Assembly (NCBI GenBank): GCA_945883845.1
Contig: CAMCYI010000002.1
Coordinates: 124,001-188,000 of the forward strand
Length of the DNA stretch: 64,000 nucleotides
Direction: 5' to 3'
From: Bacteriovorax stolpii
GTDB lineage: Bacteria; Bdellovibrionota; Bacteriovoracia; Bacteriovoracales; Bacteriovoracaceae
Shown here piece after piece: positions 8,502-17,630 of this stretch. The notes beneath the pieces were generated by a model that had not been told where the DNA came from, did not search any database, and saw only the letters and a list, made by a program, of their open reading frames with translations. The translations under genes and the position numbers were made by a program. Each line of letters opens with the position of its first letter. The first letter of the stretch is position 1.

Positions 8502-9893
8502 ATGTCAACAACAGCCACTGCGACACCATTTGAGACCGTGAACAATAAGTTCCCGTCTCAGATCAAGTACATCGTTGGTAACGAGGCCTGCGAACGTTAC
8601 AGCTACTACGGAATGAGATCCATCCTCGTAGTATTCATGATTCAGGTTCTCATGTTCCAGGAAGGAGAAGCTACTTCTACTTACCACTTGTTTGCCGGTG
8701 CCTGTTATCTCTTCCCACTTTTGGGCGCGTTTATCTCAGATAGAATTTGGGGTAAGTACAAAACGATTCTCTATCTTTCACTCGTATACTGCGCAGGCCA
8801 CGCTGTTCTTTCATTCTGGGAAAACAAAATGGGTCTTTACGTAGGTCTGGCACTCATTGCATTCGGCTCTGGCGGGATCAAGCCGTGTGTATCAGCTCAC
8901 GTAGGGGATCAGTTTAAGGCCAACCAACAGCATCTCTTGAAAAAAGTGTATGAGCTCTTTTACTTTATGATTAACTTCGGCTCATTTTTCTCTACACTCA
9001 TCACTCCATGGACACTCAAAGCTTACGGACCAAGTGTTGCATTCGGTGTTCCGGGTGTTTTGATGTTCCTCGCTACGATCGTCTTCTGGATGGGTCGTCA
9101 CGAGTACATTCACGTTCCGCCAACTAAATCTGATGGCCACGGCTTCCTTAGCGTTGTGATGTCTGCATTCAAAAACCAGTCTCACCGTAAAGCAGGAATG
9201 GGGTTCCTTGATGCTGCTACAAAAGAGCATTCTCAGGAACAAGTTGATGCAACAAAAGCCGTTATTGATATCGCGAAACTTTTTGCTGCGATTTCAGTTT
9301 TCTGGGCACTTTTTGATCAGCACGGTTCTTCATGGGTTATTCAGGCCATGAACATGGATCTCAATTTCATGGGCATTCAGTTTGAAGCTTCTCAGATCGC
9401 TGCATGGAACCCGATCATGGTTATGGGTCTCATTCCATTGTTCTCAATGGGTCTTTATCCTGCACTCGATAAAATGGGTCTTAAAACAACTCCTATCCGC
9501 CGTATGACATGGGGGATGTTCGTAACAGCATTCTCTTTCGCTCTCATTGGTGGAATTCAGATCTGGATGGATTCTTCTCCAGAGAAAATCAACGTTATGT
9601 GGCAGTTCTTCCCATACCTCATCATCACGATGGCAGAAGTTTTGATCTCTATCACGGGTCTCGAGTTCGCATACACTCAAGCTCCACCGTCGATGAAATC
9701 AACAATCATGTCGATCTGGCTCCTGACGGTGTTCTTCGGTAACATGATTACTGCTTACGTTTCTAAAGTTAACTTCTTCCCGGTTGGTTCAACAGGGTAC
9801 TTCTTCTTCTTCGCGGTTCTTATGGCCGTGTTCGCATGTATCTTCTGGTACATGGGTACTCAGTACAAAGTTAAAAACTACATGCAAAAATAA
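8502..9893 (+). CDS. POT/PTR family proton-dependent oligopeptide transporter
   Basis: A 463-residue inner-membrane protein with about 12 hydrophobic segments. It carries the POT signatures: NEACERYSYYGMR (ExxERFxYYG), FYFMINFGSFFS (the PTR2 motif FYxxINxGS) and EFAYTQAPPSMKS in a late helix. Members import di- and tripeptides with protons. For an organism rich in secreted peptidase-like proteins, this is a natural uptake route for peptide products, though that link is inference. A ribosome site (AGGAG) precedes the ATG, and a strong terminator follows the stop, closing the unit that begins at pnp. Confidence 0.95.
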   Translation: MSTTATATPFETVNNKFPSQIKYIVGNEACERYSYYGMRSILVVFMIQVLMFQEGEATSTYHLFAGACYLFPLLGAFISDRIWGKYKTILYLSLVYCAGHAVLSFWENKMGLYVGLALIAFGSGGIKPCVSAHVGDQFKANQQHLLKKVYELFYFMINFGSFFSTLITPWTLKAYGPSVAFGVPGVLMFLATIVFWMGRHEYIHVPPTKSDGHGFLSVVMSAFKNQSHRKAGMGFLDAATKEHSQEQVDATKAVIDIAKLFAAISVFWALFDQHGSSWVIQAMNMDLNFMGIQFEASQIAAWNPIMVMGLIPLFSMGLYPALDKMGLKTTPIRRMTWGMFVTAFSFALIGGIQIWMDSSPEKINVMWQFFPYLIITMAEVLISITGLEFAYTQAPPSMKSTIMSIWLLTVFFGNMITAYVSKVNFFPVGSTGYFFFFAVLMAVFACIFWYMGTQYKVKNYMQK

Positions 9894-9900
9894 AAAAAAA

Positions 9901-9927
9901 GCCCCTCGAAAGAGGGGCTTTTTTTTT
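9901..9927 (+). terminator. rho-independent terminator after POT transporter gene
   Basis: GCCCCTC-GAAA-GAGGGGC forms a 7-bp stem with a GAAA tetraloop, preceded by an A-run and followed by nine T. The A-run makes it work on the minus strand too, so it probably also ends the convergent lipoprotein gene whose stop is at 9945. Confidence 0.96.
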
Positions 9928-9944
9928 GTCGTAGAATGTAAAAT

Positions 9945-11591
9945 TTAGAATGCACCATTTGTGAATATAGCAGTGTTGAAAAAGCCAGACTCTGGTGCCC
10001 AGAGAGTTGGAGTACCGCCACCGATCTGAAGTAAACCGGCAGTACGAGTCATCGGAATAAGGTTGTCAAAGTCGCCTCTGTCGTTAAAGTTGTTATTCGC
10101 ATCCGGAGAACCCAGGACTTCCTGATCGACCGGATTATCCATGCGTGAAAGAGTATTTGTTCCGGGATCATCTCCACGATAATCGGAAATAAGTTCCAAC
10201 GAGGCATTTTTAGTTAGTGTTCTATCCCAGTCTCTGACAACCATGCGGATACGTGCTTTCACGTCGAACGCTGAATCAAGACAATAGAAAGAATAAAAAG
10301 GATTAGTTCTGTACCCGCTGAGACCCATAAAGGGATCTGAAGCATAGGGACGGGCAGTGTAGCCATTCACCGTTGTAGCATCATCCCACGCACCACCAAC
10401 AGTCAGCGTATCCACCACCTGGGTCGTATCTTTATACTGGCGGTTGGCCGCGTAGTATTCCATGACGTCTGGATCGAATCTTTTGCGTTCAGCATCGAGG
10501 ACATCAGTCCACACGCCGGCCAAAGTGTCGTCTGTGTAAGTTTCAAAATCAATGTTTGGGTTAGCGAGTGGGGCCCTGAAGTTGGCGTACTGATATGAAC
10601 CATAACGTCTATTCGTCGAGATCATGTCTTTCATCTCAAATGCCTGCTCAAACACTTCATCTTCTTCAGGTGTGTAGAGAACTCTTCCAGAAGTCATTCC
10701 ACTAAGCTCAGAGGCCTGTGTGATCGGGCCTTGGATACAGTTAGAAATTTTTCCACCACATTTTTTTATGGTGTCAGTACGCGCTACGGTGTAACCGTCA
10801 TCAAGGCTGTAGCTGACAGTGAGTGTTGTGATATTAATCGTTCCGATGTCACAGTTTTGACCCGGTTCCAGATTTTCGTCAGTTTCGCCACTGTAATCAA
10901 AGCGGCACAGGTCACCGTCGTCAACACTCGTAAATTCTACACTTGCTGAATTCGGAGCTCCAAGTGCAAAACCTGTATCAAGTGATTCACCACATCCTAC
11001 CGAATCACTTCCTGCACTGTTGGTAACCAGGGCAGCACTAAATGTTACAGCGGCGGCCTTCGCTGCTGCTGCGTCCGGGACGTCACCACATTCGACTTTC
11101 GTTACACTCGTCGTAGAGTTCCCCGGGATTCGGTCATAGAAAGAAAAAGGAGCATAGGCAATGTACTCACATGTATTCGGACTTGCGGAAAGTTCAAATT
11201 CAAATCCGTTTGCATAAAGTGCAAGTTCTTCCATCTCATAAAAACAAGAGATGTCATAAACTTTGTCATCATGTTCAATCACAGGGCCAGTCGCGTTTGC
11301 TTCACCTGCGTAAAGACCATTAAGGAATGGGGCCGTACTTGAAATTTTACATTCACCTGGCTCCTTGGCAGTGCTATTGAAATTTCCCGGGCCTGTGCGA
11401 TGGAGCTGATAGTTCAGAAGTTTTGAGGATTTGTTTGTCAGCTTGATGTAATACTCTTCCGGCACAACCGTATCACCTGTGGCAGCTCCGTCAGTGACGC
11501 CGCTGTTCTTAAGCTCGGGTGCGACTTGCTCATTACAGCTCGCGAGTAAGACGAGAGAGAAAACGCAGAAAAGTTTCTTTGAGAGTTCCAT
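9945..11591 (-). CDS. lipoprotein of unknown function
   Basis: The 548-residue product has a lipoprotein signal with lipobox LASC (Cys19), followed by NEQVAPE, so it should be anchored in the outer membrane or periplasmic face of the envelope. The mature part is Asp/Asn/Thr-rich, contains several cysteines, and looks beta-rich with low Lys content, as in surface-exposed lipoproteins. I recognise no catalytic motif or family. It stands alone between a shared terminator on its 3' side and a 147-bp gap on its 5' side. Confidence 0.75.
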   Translation of the reverse strand: MELSKKLFCVFSLVLLASCNEQVAPELKNSGVTDGAATGDTVVPEEYYIKLTNKSSKLLNYQLHRTGPGNFNSTAKEPGECKISSTAPFLNGLYAGEANATGPVIEHDDKVYDISCFYEMEELALYANGFEFELSASPNTCEYIAYAPFSFYDRIPGNSTTSVTKVECGDVPDAAAAKAAAVTFSAALVTNSAGSDSVGCGESLDTGFALGAPNSASVEFTSVDDGDLCRFDYSGETDENLEPGQNCDIGTINITTLTVSYSLDDGYTVARTDTIKKCGGKISNCIQGPITQASELSGMTSGRVLYTPEEDEVFEQAFEMKDMISTNRRYGSYQYANFRAPLANPNIDFETYTDDTLAGVWTDVLDAERKRFDPDVMEYYAANRQYKDTTQVVDTLTVGGAWDDATTVNGYTARPYASDPFMGLSGYRTNPFYSFYCLDSAFDVKARIRMVVRDWDRTLTKNASLELISDYRGDDPGTNTLSRMDNPVDQEVLGSPDANNNFNDRGDFDNLIPMTRTAGLLQIGGGTPTLWAPESGFFNTAIFTNGAF

Positions 11592-11738
11592 ATTCCATCC
11601 TTGGGAAATTCCCTATTCCTCTGGCTCATCGGAGACAGAAAAAGAAAATTAAGAAGAAGTGTTTTTTACTCCTCTTTTTTTTAGGGTCGGGTTAAACTCA
11701 TCCTAAGTGCTCATATTATGCTCTGAATCCGGACAGGG

Positions 11739-12629
11739 ATGGTCGGAATATTCATGAAGAATCGCTCTAGCGAACAATTTCAGACAGTTCTTTTTCAAGT
11801 TTGCGTCTGCTTGCTTTTCTCCTTTTCCATTTTTTGCCCAAAAACATGGGCGTCTCAGGAAGCAGTTGTCACTGCTGATAAGGCGATGATTTATTCCGAT
11901 CAACAGATGAGTAGCTCAGTCGGGTTTGTGAAAAAAGGTAAGAAGGTTAAGATCGGGGATGTGGCCCGGAATCAATCCAGAGTTTTTCCTATCATCGTTT
12001 CGGGTAAGGTTGCTTATATTAAGTCTGAAGATGTCTCGACTGACCTTGAGGACCCAAATGCCAAGACCGTCATTCTCGAGCGTTTTAAAAAGCTCACGAT
12101 GGTCGATTACAAGACGAAATACTCGTTGTCCTACATCTCTTACGCGAGTCAGGTTTATTTGCGCAAAGGCAATCCGGAAGGAATCAAGGACAAGGATACT
12201 TTTAATTGGGGTGGCGTTGGTCTCAAAGGCGAAGCTTACTTAAAGTCCCTCTGGGATCTTCAGTTTCTTGTGAACTATTTGACAGGAACGGCGACAAACG
12301 AAACTTTCCGTATGGTCGAAGCAGGACTTGGCGGCGGATTTCGTTTTGTGAATTTCTCTCGGGTTAAAGTCACTGGAGATGTTCAGGTTATGGGCATCCC
12401 GTACGCTTCCTATTCTTATCGAAGTAAGTTTCGCGTGAACGGTTACGGGTTTACAGCAGGTGCTGGCGGAACAGCTGTTTTCAGGCTGGGAGATCACTGG
12501 GGTCTTGAAGGAACGGCAGGGGTCTATTACACCAAACTCAGTGGATTTGTGGCCCCGAAACAATTTGAGACGATAACTCCTGGCTTCTACGGAACCCGCG
12601 TCTACGTTGGTGCCAATTATCAGTTTTGA
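11739..12629 (+). CDS. exported protein with SH3b-like domain and outer-membrane barrel-like C-terminus
   Basis: The 296-residue product has a long signal peptide (cleavage near WAS-QEA). Residues about 45-95 (VVTADKAMIYSDQQ, SVGFVKKGKKVKIGD) look like a bacterial SH3 domain, which often binds peptidoglycan. The C-terminal half alternates hydrophobic and polar residues with many Gly and aromatics (GVGLKGEAYL, GLGGGFRF, GYGFTAGAGG) and ends in VGANYQF, with a terminal Phe as in outer-membrane beta-barrels. This suggests a barrel with a periplasmic peptidoglycan-binding part. Two starts are possible: ATG at 11739 (used) and ATG at 11754, each with a weak GGA site. Its 3' end overlaps the next minus-strand gene by 10 bp. 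Confidence 0.65.
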   Translation: MVGIFMKNRSSEQFQTVLFQVCVCLLFSFSIFCPKTWASQEAVVTADKAMIYSDQQMSSSVGFVKKGKKVKIGDVARNQSRVFPIIVSGKVAYIKSEDVSTDLEDPNAKTVILERFKKLTMVDYKTKYSLSYISYASQVYLRKGNPEGIKDKDTFNWGGVGLKGEAYLKSLWDLQFLVNYLTGTATNETFRMVEAGLGGGFRFVNFSRVKVTGDVQVMGIPYASYSYRSKFRVNGYGFTAGAGGTAVFRLGDHWGLEGTAGVYYTKLSGFVAPKQFETITPGFYGTRVYVGANYQF

Positions 12630-13192
12630 TTAAGTAATAAATTTTTTAGTTTTTCCAGATCAATTTTGCGTGAGTGTCGATCAAAGGATATTTTTTTTCC
12701 TGACTTGAGTTTTATCCAGAGAACGAAGTAACCCTTATTTTGAAACCCTGCACTTTCGTCCGTGTTTTTCATCCGGGCCATGTTTGGTGATGAGAGATAA
12801 GGGCCAATTTCAAATTCTTCCACATCGATCTTAAGAAACTTTTCAGTGAAGACAGGAACCGAAAAAAGACGGTGCTGAAGAAGATACTGAGTCTCATCCC
12901 GCATGATTCGTTTTTCGTAAAAAAAGAATGAAAGAATTCCTATTGGGATAGAACAGATGAAAGCAAGAAGAGCATAGCCGAGGGTTGCATCCGTCTCGTC
13001 GCCAAGTGCAATGAGTTTAAGCACTGGTGGACGGATAGCGAGAAACATAAAGAAAACGACAGCAATACAGCAGAGTGCATAGATCCAAAAGATGTACGGG
13101 AGGCCGTAGGTTTTTAGAGTGAGCTTTCCGCTGTCTTCTGCCACGAAATCGGATTCTTCCCGGGAAACCGGGAACACATAGAGAAGTCCCAT
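12620..13192 (-). CDS. membrane protein of unknown function
   Basis: A 190-residue protein with two clear membrane segments at about 34-55 (FWIYALCCIAVVFFMFLA) and 71-92 (YALLAFICSIPIGILSFFF), and a cytoplasmic C-terminal part of about 95 residues. The second half has the look of a PH-like or DUF-type membrane-associated domain (EIGPYLSSPNM, YFVLWIKLKSGKKISFDRHS), but I cannot name it. It lies 9 bp after the stop of the Ntn-hydrolase-like gene on the same strand, so the two are probably in one operon with the App1-like gene further upstream. Confidence 0.7.
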   Translation of the reverse strand: MGLLYVFPVSREESDFVAEDSGKLTLKTYGLPYIFWIYALCCIAVVFFMFLAIRPPVLKLIALGDETDATLGYALLAFICSIPIGILSFFFYEKRIMRDETQYLLQHRLFSVPVFTEKFLKIDVEEFEIGPYLSSPNMARMKNTDESAGFQNKGYFVLWIKLKSGKKISFDRHSRKIDLEKLKNLLLNQN

Positions 13193-13201
13193 GATCTGTC
13201 C

Positions 13202-14752
13202 TTATTTTTGATCGTGGGGTGAGAATACATCAAGAATCTCAAGACGTGGATAGAGGAGTTTCATCCAGGTGGAAAAAACTGGCCTTGAAGCGTCGAGTTC
13301 CAGTTGGAATATTTCTCGATGAACGGGATCAAGGTCCTCGATTTTCTGCGACTGCGAAAGGTCGAGCTTCTTCTCAAGGCGCATCATGAAAAGTGACCAC
13401 TGGCCTCTGAGTTTTTCAGGAAGCTTGATATGCTTCACACGTTTGTAAACATGACGAAGCTCATTCTCATTGGCAACGAACCTGAAGTCCCAAAGGCAGA
13501 TGTAAAAACTAAAAATATTTTTCCAGATTTTATGTGGCATCAGGGCCTCGGCCATCTGAAGATGGTGATAGGCCTCAGCAAAGTGGCCCTGGTCATAATC
13601 ACTCTGGGCAACACTGGCGAGCTTCCATGCCTTTTCGGCATCTGACATGGTCTCTGCTTCTTTAAGAAGAGTCATGGACTGGTTTTTTGAGAGATCAATT
13701 CTCACCATGGCATCGGCCTTCACAATGGCCCCATTGCTCTCTTTGAGGTCAATGTAACCACGGGTGAGATTGACCTGATAAGCAGCAATCGTGGAGAGCG
13801 TAGCTCCCGGATGCAGCCACTTTTTTTCTGAGTGCTGATTAATATCCGTGATGATATCGAGGACATGACCAGTTTTTTTCTGAGTAAGTTTTTCCGAGAT
13901 CCATTTCTGCCTGTCTTCACAGAGCGAGAGAAAATTTTCAAATCCTGTCTGGTCATTCTGCAAGGGAATATTGGTAAAAATTAAAGGCCTGTCAGTGAGC
14001 TGGTAATTCTCTGACGTAATGGCAGGCCCATCCATATCTATGACCTTAGCAAGTCCGTCCTTATCCATCATCAGAAAACACCATTTTGTCATGGAGGTCT
14101 TCTTCCGCACTTCGCGTTTCACGTCCGTCATGGACTGAACGTTAAACATGGTCTCGAAAGCGATCTGGAAAATGCTTTCGCCATCTTTGTGAAAGGAATG
14201 TCCTGGCTTGTGATGAATAGCAAACGATATACCTTTCTCGTGTACACCCTGAAAGAAAAGGGGAGCGAGACCCTCGCAGCTGTAACTGAGAAATGATGGT
14301 TTACCTTCTGTTTTCCAGTAATACAGTCTCGGAGAATCATCGAAAATTCCGGTGAGCGGAAAATCCAGGAGGCGGGCATGGCAGAATTCATTGTCACGTT
14401 TGTGAAAAACAGAAGTGCAACCGGGGAGGAGGCCCTTCAGCTCCGGATAAATCTGGCCATAGTGTGCGGCGATTTCAAACAGAGACAAGAAACTCATATA
14501 GCGACTGGGCTCAATTTTCATGCCCTCGGCATAAGCGGCCACACATTCTTCAAAGAAGCTCAGGTCCTTCTTCTTTTTGAGACCTGCTCTCGCTCTGCTG
14601 ATAATGTCCCTGCCCTGACGGAGAATGTCACTGGTTGAAAGAAGACGGGTCACACGCTCTTCAATCCTCTCGAAAGCGTATTTCTCTTTCATCCCCAACT
14701 GGTAGAGATTTTCTTTCAGGTCGCCTGTCAGTGGAATTATTTTAGTTTTCAT
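13202..14752 (-). CDS. C45-like Ntn hydrolase/acyltransferase family protein
   Basis: In this 516-residue product, residues 111-130 read GCTSVFHKRD then NEFCHARLLDF. That matches the start of the catalytic part of peptidase C45 / acyl-CoA:isopenicillin N acyltransferase and NAAA-like enzymes, where the Cys becomes the N-terminal nucleophile after self-cleavage and is followed by an Arg and Asp in an ARNLDF-like motif (here C112, R127, D130). Residues 1-110 would be the pro-part. About 150 residues at the C-terminus (from YDQGHFAEAYHHLQMAEALM) look TPR-like and are an extra domain. No signal peptide is seen. It sits between a small membrane protein gene and an App1-like gene, all on the minus strand with gaps of 9 and 1 bp. 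Amide hydrolysis or acyl transfer is likely; the substrate is unknown. Confidence 0.65.
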   Translation of the reverse strand: MKTKIIPLTGDLKENLYQLGMKEKYAFERIEERVTRLLSTSDILRQGRDIISRARAGLKKKKDLSFFEECVAAYAEGMKIEPSRYMSFLSLFEIAAHYGQIYPELKGLLPGCTSVFHKRDNEFCHARLLDFPLTGIFDDSPRLYYWKTEGKPSFLSYSCEGLAPLFFQGVHEKGISFAIHHKPGHSFHKDGESIFQIAFETMFNVQSMTDVKREVRKKTSMTKWCFLMMDKDGLAKVIDMDGPAITSENYQLTDRPLIFTNIPLQNDQTGFENFLSLCEDRQKWISEKLTQKKTGHVLDIITDINQHSEKKWLHPGATLSTIAAYQVNLTRGYIDLKESNGAIVKADAMVRIDLSKNQSMTLLKEAETMSDAEKAWKLASVAQSDYDQGHFAEAYHHLQMAEALMPHKIWKNIFSFYICLWDFRFVANENELRHVYKRVKHIKLPEKLRGQWSLFMMRLEKKLDLSQSQKIEDLDPVHREIFQLELDASRPVFSTWMKLLYPRLEILDVFSPHDQK

Positions 14753-14753
14753 T

Positions 14754-15842
14754 TCAGCCCTGATAATAAGTCACAAGAGAGTGAAGTTGGTTAGCGAAAT
14801 CGAGTTTGAATGTGCGCTCATTCAGGTTTTTCATCATGCTCTCTTTTCCACGGATATAAATGCGGATGCGCGTGTCCGTTTTTTTCTCACTCATGTTCTT
14901 GAGCTGGTAAAACTTGGAGAGGAAGCGAAAGTGCTGCTGGTTTGTCAGCTTGAAAGACTCTTCACGTTTCACCTGGTTCCAGAGAGTCCATGGATCATAT
15001 CGTCCAACCAGTACGGCCGCGAGGGCGAGGTAGATGATCGTGTCGGATTCAAAACCATCCCCGATGAGAACCAGATCATCAGGGATACCAGTCATCAGAA
15101 GAATATTTACAAGATTGTTTAATTTGTAGAACCCCTGAGACTTAAGATCTTTGCGAGTGAGGTCGCCTTCAAAAAAAGAAAAGATACTTCGATAATCTTT
15201 CAGAAAAATATTTCCTGTAAAAATCTGGCGCTGGTAAAGCCAGTCGCGGATGGCATTCTCATAAAAGTGCGGCGATGCGGATACCACGAAGGGCTGGTAA
15301 TCCTCCTGAATGAGATCGCGAATGAGTTTTAGGGAACTCTCAACAGGCGGAAAATAATGAATTGGATTACGCAGGGACAGGTAAAGTTCTTTCAGACTTG
15401 AATAACGAGTATCAACCATCGTCTTATCAAAATCAGTGATGAGAATTTTCTTAGGTTCGTGAATCACGGTCGGGATGAAACTTCCTATGAGCAGATCAAG
15501 TCCTGGATGAGAGCGGGTTTCGAAAAGCTTCAGGCGGGCGACGTGAGAACCCTCGGGCTTGGGAATTTTAAAATTAAAATTACCGAAGGAATCGGAGTCA
15601 AAACTTCTGACCACCATCTCCTGATCCTGGGAGGAAGTTCCTATGACTTTGAGCCGAAATTCATTGGAGGAGAGTAGGCCCAGACTTTGAATAGGCTTGG
15701 TGGGAACGATGTCCTTAAGGTTCAGGTTGATCTCGTCGAGAATTTCAAACTGCCCGTGAGATGAGTACGTCATGGAGGCACGAATATGTATGTACTCGTC
15801 GGATTCGATGCCGGTAAAGTGGACCAGTTTGGGGCGCCTCAT
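14754..15842 (-). CDS. App1-like (DUF2183) HAD-type phosphatase
   Basis: The product has 362 residues. Residues 1-125 form a beta-rich N-terminal part. A HAD-type phosphatase core follows: ILITDFDKTMVDT (D137 and D139 in the DxDxT motif), FVVSASPHFYE (motif II region) and LVLIGDGFESD (acidic motif IV). This order matches yeast App1 and bacterial DUF2183 proteins, which act on phosphatidic acid or related phospho-substrates. No signal peptide is visible. It is the first gene of a tight three-gene minus-strand unit with the Ntn-hydrolase-like and membrane protein genes, so a role in lipid or envelope metabolism is a reasonable guess. Confidence 0.8.
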   Translation of the reverse strand: MRRPKLVHFTGIESDEYIHIRASMTYSSHGQFEILDEINLNLKDIVPTKPIQSLGLLSSNEFRLKVIGTSSQDQEMVVRSFDSDSFGNFNFKIPKPEGSHVARLKLFETRSHPGLDLLIGSFIPTVIHEPKKILITDFDKTMVDTRYSSLKELYLSLRNPIHYFPPVESSLKLIRDLIQEDYQPFVVSASPHFYENAIRDWLYQRQIFTGNIFLKDYRSIFSFFEGDLTRKDLKSQGFYKLNNLVNILLMTGIPDDLVLIGDGFESDTIIYLALAAVLVGRYDPWTLWNQVKREESFKLTNQQHFRFLSKFYQLKNMSEKKTDTRIRIYIRGKESMMKNLNERTFKLDFANQLHSLVTYYQG

Positions 15843-15903
15843 AAGAAGATATTACCTTAAAAAAGCGTGTCCATTCTTGTCTTTTTTTGCCAGAATATGG
15901 GCC

Positions 15904-16185
15904 ATGTTAAAGATGATTTTGAACATCAAAGGCAAAGTTCAGCAAGTGGGATATCGCTACAGCGTTATTGGCCATGTTGAGACAAAAAAATTGCCTGTCG
16001 TCGGTTACGTGCGTAATCTTCCCGATGGCTCTGTGGAAGTGCTGGCCGAAGGCGACATCGAGTCTCTGAAAGACCTTCATCGATTCTGTACCCAAGGGCC
16101 ACCTGGTGCGCAGGTGCGGGAAGTGAGCCAGGAACTTCTCCCGATCAATAGACTCAGCTATTCGGCATTTAATTTTCTTGAATAG
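15904..16185 (+). CDS. acyP: acylphosphatase
   Basis: A 93-residue enzyme that hydrolyses acyl phosphates. The family signature is clear: IKGKVQQVGYRYSV holds the phosphate-binding loop and catalytic Arg (R18), and GYVRNLPDGSVEVLAEG holds the catalytic Asn (N38). I start it at the ATG at 15904, which gives the normal family length; an open frame continues upstream to 15772, but it runs antisense to the App1-like gene. The ribosome site is weak. The gene ends 1 bp before the stop of the converging coiled-coil gene, with no room for a terminator between them. Confidence 0.93.
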   Translation: MLKMILNIKGKVQQVGYRYSVIGHVETKKLPVVGYVRNLPDGSVEVLAEGDIESLKDLHRFCTQGPPGAQVREVSQELLPINRLSYSAFNFLE

Positions 16186-16186
16186 A

Positions 16187-17344
16187 TCAGGCCTTCTTAA
16201 TGACGTAAGTCATCGCGTCGCCATCGTAAGTCGATTTTACGGAGCGAGGATCAAGAATCGCATCAACATTGATACGTGAAGTGAAAGATTCCACACGGTG
16301 GATCCTGGCGGAGCCGAGGAGATTTTTGTTGGTATCCTGAAAGCGGCGATTGTAAACGAGAATAGCTTCTTTATTGTTGGTTGTGAGCTGAAGGTCTTGT
16401 TTAGAGTGCTCAGGAACTTCGACTTTAATTTCAACTCTGTCAGGGAAATGAGTGACGACTGGTTTCATCTCAGTGAACTGATAAAATTTATCATCAGAGC
16501 GCTTCACAATCTGGCTGACTTCTTCAGTCATGTCCGTTTTAACTTTCGAGACGACTTTTTTATGGATATCGTCGAGGTTCTTGAAATTTTCAGCGTGTTC
16601 ATTCATCGTCGACTGCCATTTCTTCTCAAGGAAGACGTCCTGTTCTTTCAGGCCCTGACGAAACTTCTGATCTTTCTGCTGCAACTGGAAATCCTGCTCT
16701 TTACCAAGCTTCGTGATGTCTTTCTGCTGGCGGAGGTGAGTGGTCATTCTTTCTTTATCAAACGTCTTATCCTGAACGTCCTTAAACTCGCGGTACTTTT
16801 GCTCGTCGGTGTTAAACCGTTTGTTAAACTGGATCGTTTGATTGCCTACTTTTTGACTGTGATAATCACGGAGGTTTGAGAATTTTTGTTTCTCTGAGTC
16901 CTCCATTTGGTTGAGTCTTTGATTCCCATTATGGCGGATATCTCGGGACTTCTCATTGAACTGATCGTTCATCTGTTCCAGAGATTCAGACTGTTCCTGG
17001 GAAATACGATCACGGTCAAGGGATGTCTTCTGACGAAGATCCTTCGTTGTGTTCTCGTTCATGTTCTTGAGAGAGGCGAGTTCCTTGTCAGTACGAAACT
17101 TCGTATCTTCAAGACCCTTCTTCATGTCCATCAGAATTTTTTCTTTCTTCTCACTCTCAGCAGCGACATGCTTGTGATTTTCATTCTGGATGTTGATGAT
17201 GGCGTTTTCGTTGTTGATCTTCAGGTCATCTTTACGGCTCTGGAAATTGTCCTCGATGGCCTCAATTTCTTTCGTGTGAGTCCGTCTGACGGTCTCCACT
17301 TGCGCGCGTACACTTTTTGAAATCTGATCGGTAGGTCTGCTCAT
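16187..17344 (-). CDS. long coiled-coil protein with C-terminal Hsp20-like domain
   Basis: The product has 385 residues. Residues 1 to about 285 are a charged, Gln/Lys/Glu-rich coiled coil with no prolines except near the start. The last 90 residues resemble an alpha-crystallin (Hsp20) domain: HFPDRVEIKVEVPEHSKQDL fits the 'vdvPGvskeDi' segment, NKEAILVYNRRF the 'L.I.geR' segment, and ESFTSRINVDAILDPRSVKS then DGDAMTYVIKKA the 'sF.R.i.LP..vd...v.A.y.dGvL.v.iPK' segment. It could be a filament-forming or holdase-type chaperone in the cytoplasm. It is the last gene of a three-gene operon; its ATG overlaps the stop of the small secreted-protein gene (ATGA). Confidence 0.65.
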   Translation of the reverse strand: MSRPTDQISKSVRAQVETVRRTHTKEIEAIEDNFQSRKDDLKINNENAIINIQNENHKHVAAESEKKEKILMDMKKGLEDTKFRTDKELASLKNMNENTTKDLRQKTSLDRDRISQEQSESLEQMNDQFNEKSRDIRHNGNQRLNQMEDSEKQKFSNLRDYHSQKVGNQTIQFNKRFNTDEQKYREFKDVQDKTFDKERMTTHLRQQKDITKLGKEQDFQLQQKDQKFRQGLKEQDVFLEKKWQSTMNEHAENFKNLDDIHKKVVSKVKTDMTEEVSQIVKRSDDKFYQFTEMKPVVTHFPDRVEIKVEVPEHSKQDLQLTTNNKEAILVYNRRFQDTNKNLLGSARIHRVESFTSRINVDAILDPRSVKSTYDGDAMTYVIKKA

Positions 17345-17628
17345 TTGATCACATTCTCCTTATCGTAAGGATGGTCACAAACTGGTCTACGCTGGCCTGT
17401 GTACCCCGGACAAATCCAGGTGCGAAGGAGATCCACTGAAACGCGGCTTCCTCCGTGATAGCTCTGGTACATCTGCGGATTGAGCGTCGACACAATATAC
17501 TGGGCCTGTGCTTTTGTTGCGACAGCGTATTGATCGTTCGACTTCACAAGATATTGGTAAGCACGATACTCGGCGTGAGTTTCAATAGAGAGGAAAAGAA
17601 TGGCGAGTGCACAAACTTTTTTCTTCAT
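17341..17628 (-). CDS. small secreted protein of unknown function
   Basis: A 95-residue protein with a signal peptide (MKKKVCALAILFLSIETHA). The mature part has two cysteines (ICPGYTGQRRPVCDHP) placed as if for one disulfide, and a Tyr/Gln-rich N-terminal half (YRAYQYLVKSNDQYAVATKA). No family recognised. It is the middle gene of an operon: 2 bp after the upstream gene's stop and overlapping the coiled-coil gene's start by 4 bp. Confidence 0.75.
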   Translation of the reverse strand: MKKKVCALAILFLSIETHAEYRAYQYLVKSNDQYAVATKAQAQYIVSTLNPQMYQSYHGGSRVSVDLLRTWICPGYTGQRRPVCDHPYDKENVIK

Positions 17629-17630
17629 CT

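Noticed and set aside
15772..15903. N-terminal extension of acylphosphatase
   Set aside because: It runs antisense to the App1-like gene start and is not part of the acylphosphatase family; the ATG at 15904 gives normal length.
16298..17320. Long plus-strand open frames opposite the coiled-coil gene
   Set aside because: Repetitive Lys/Glu codons on the minus strand give long Leu/Phe/Val-rich frames on the other strand; these are shadows.
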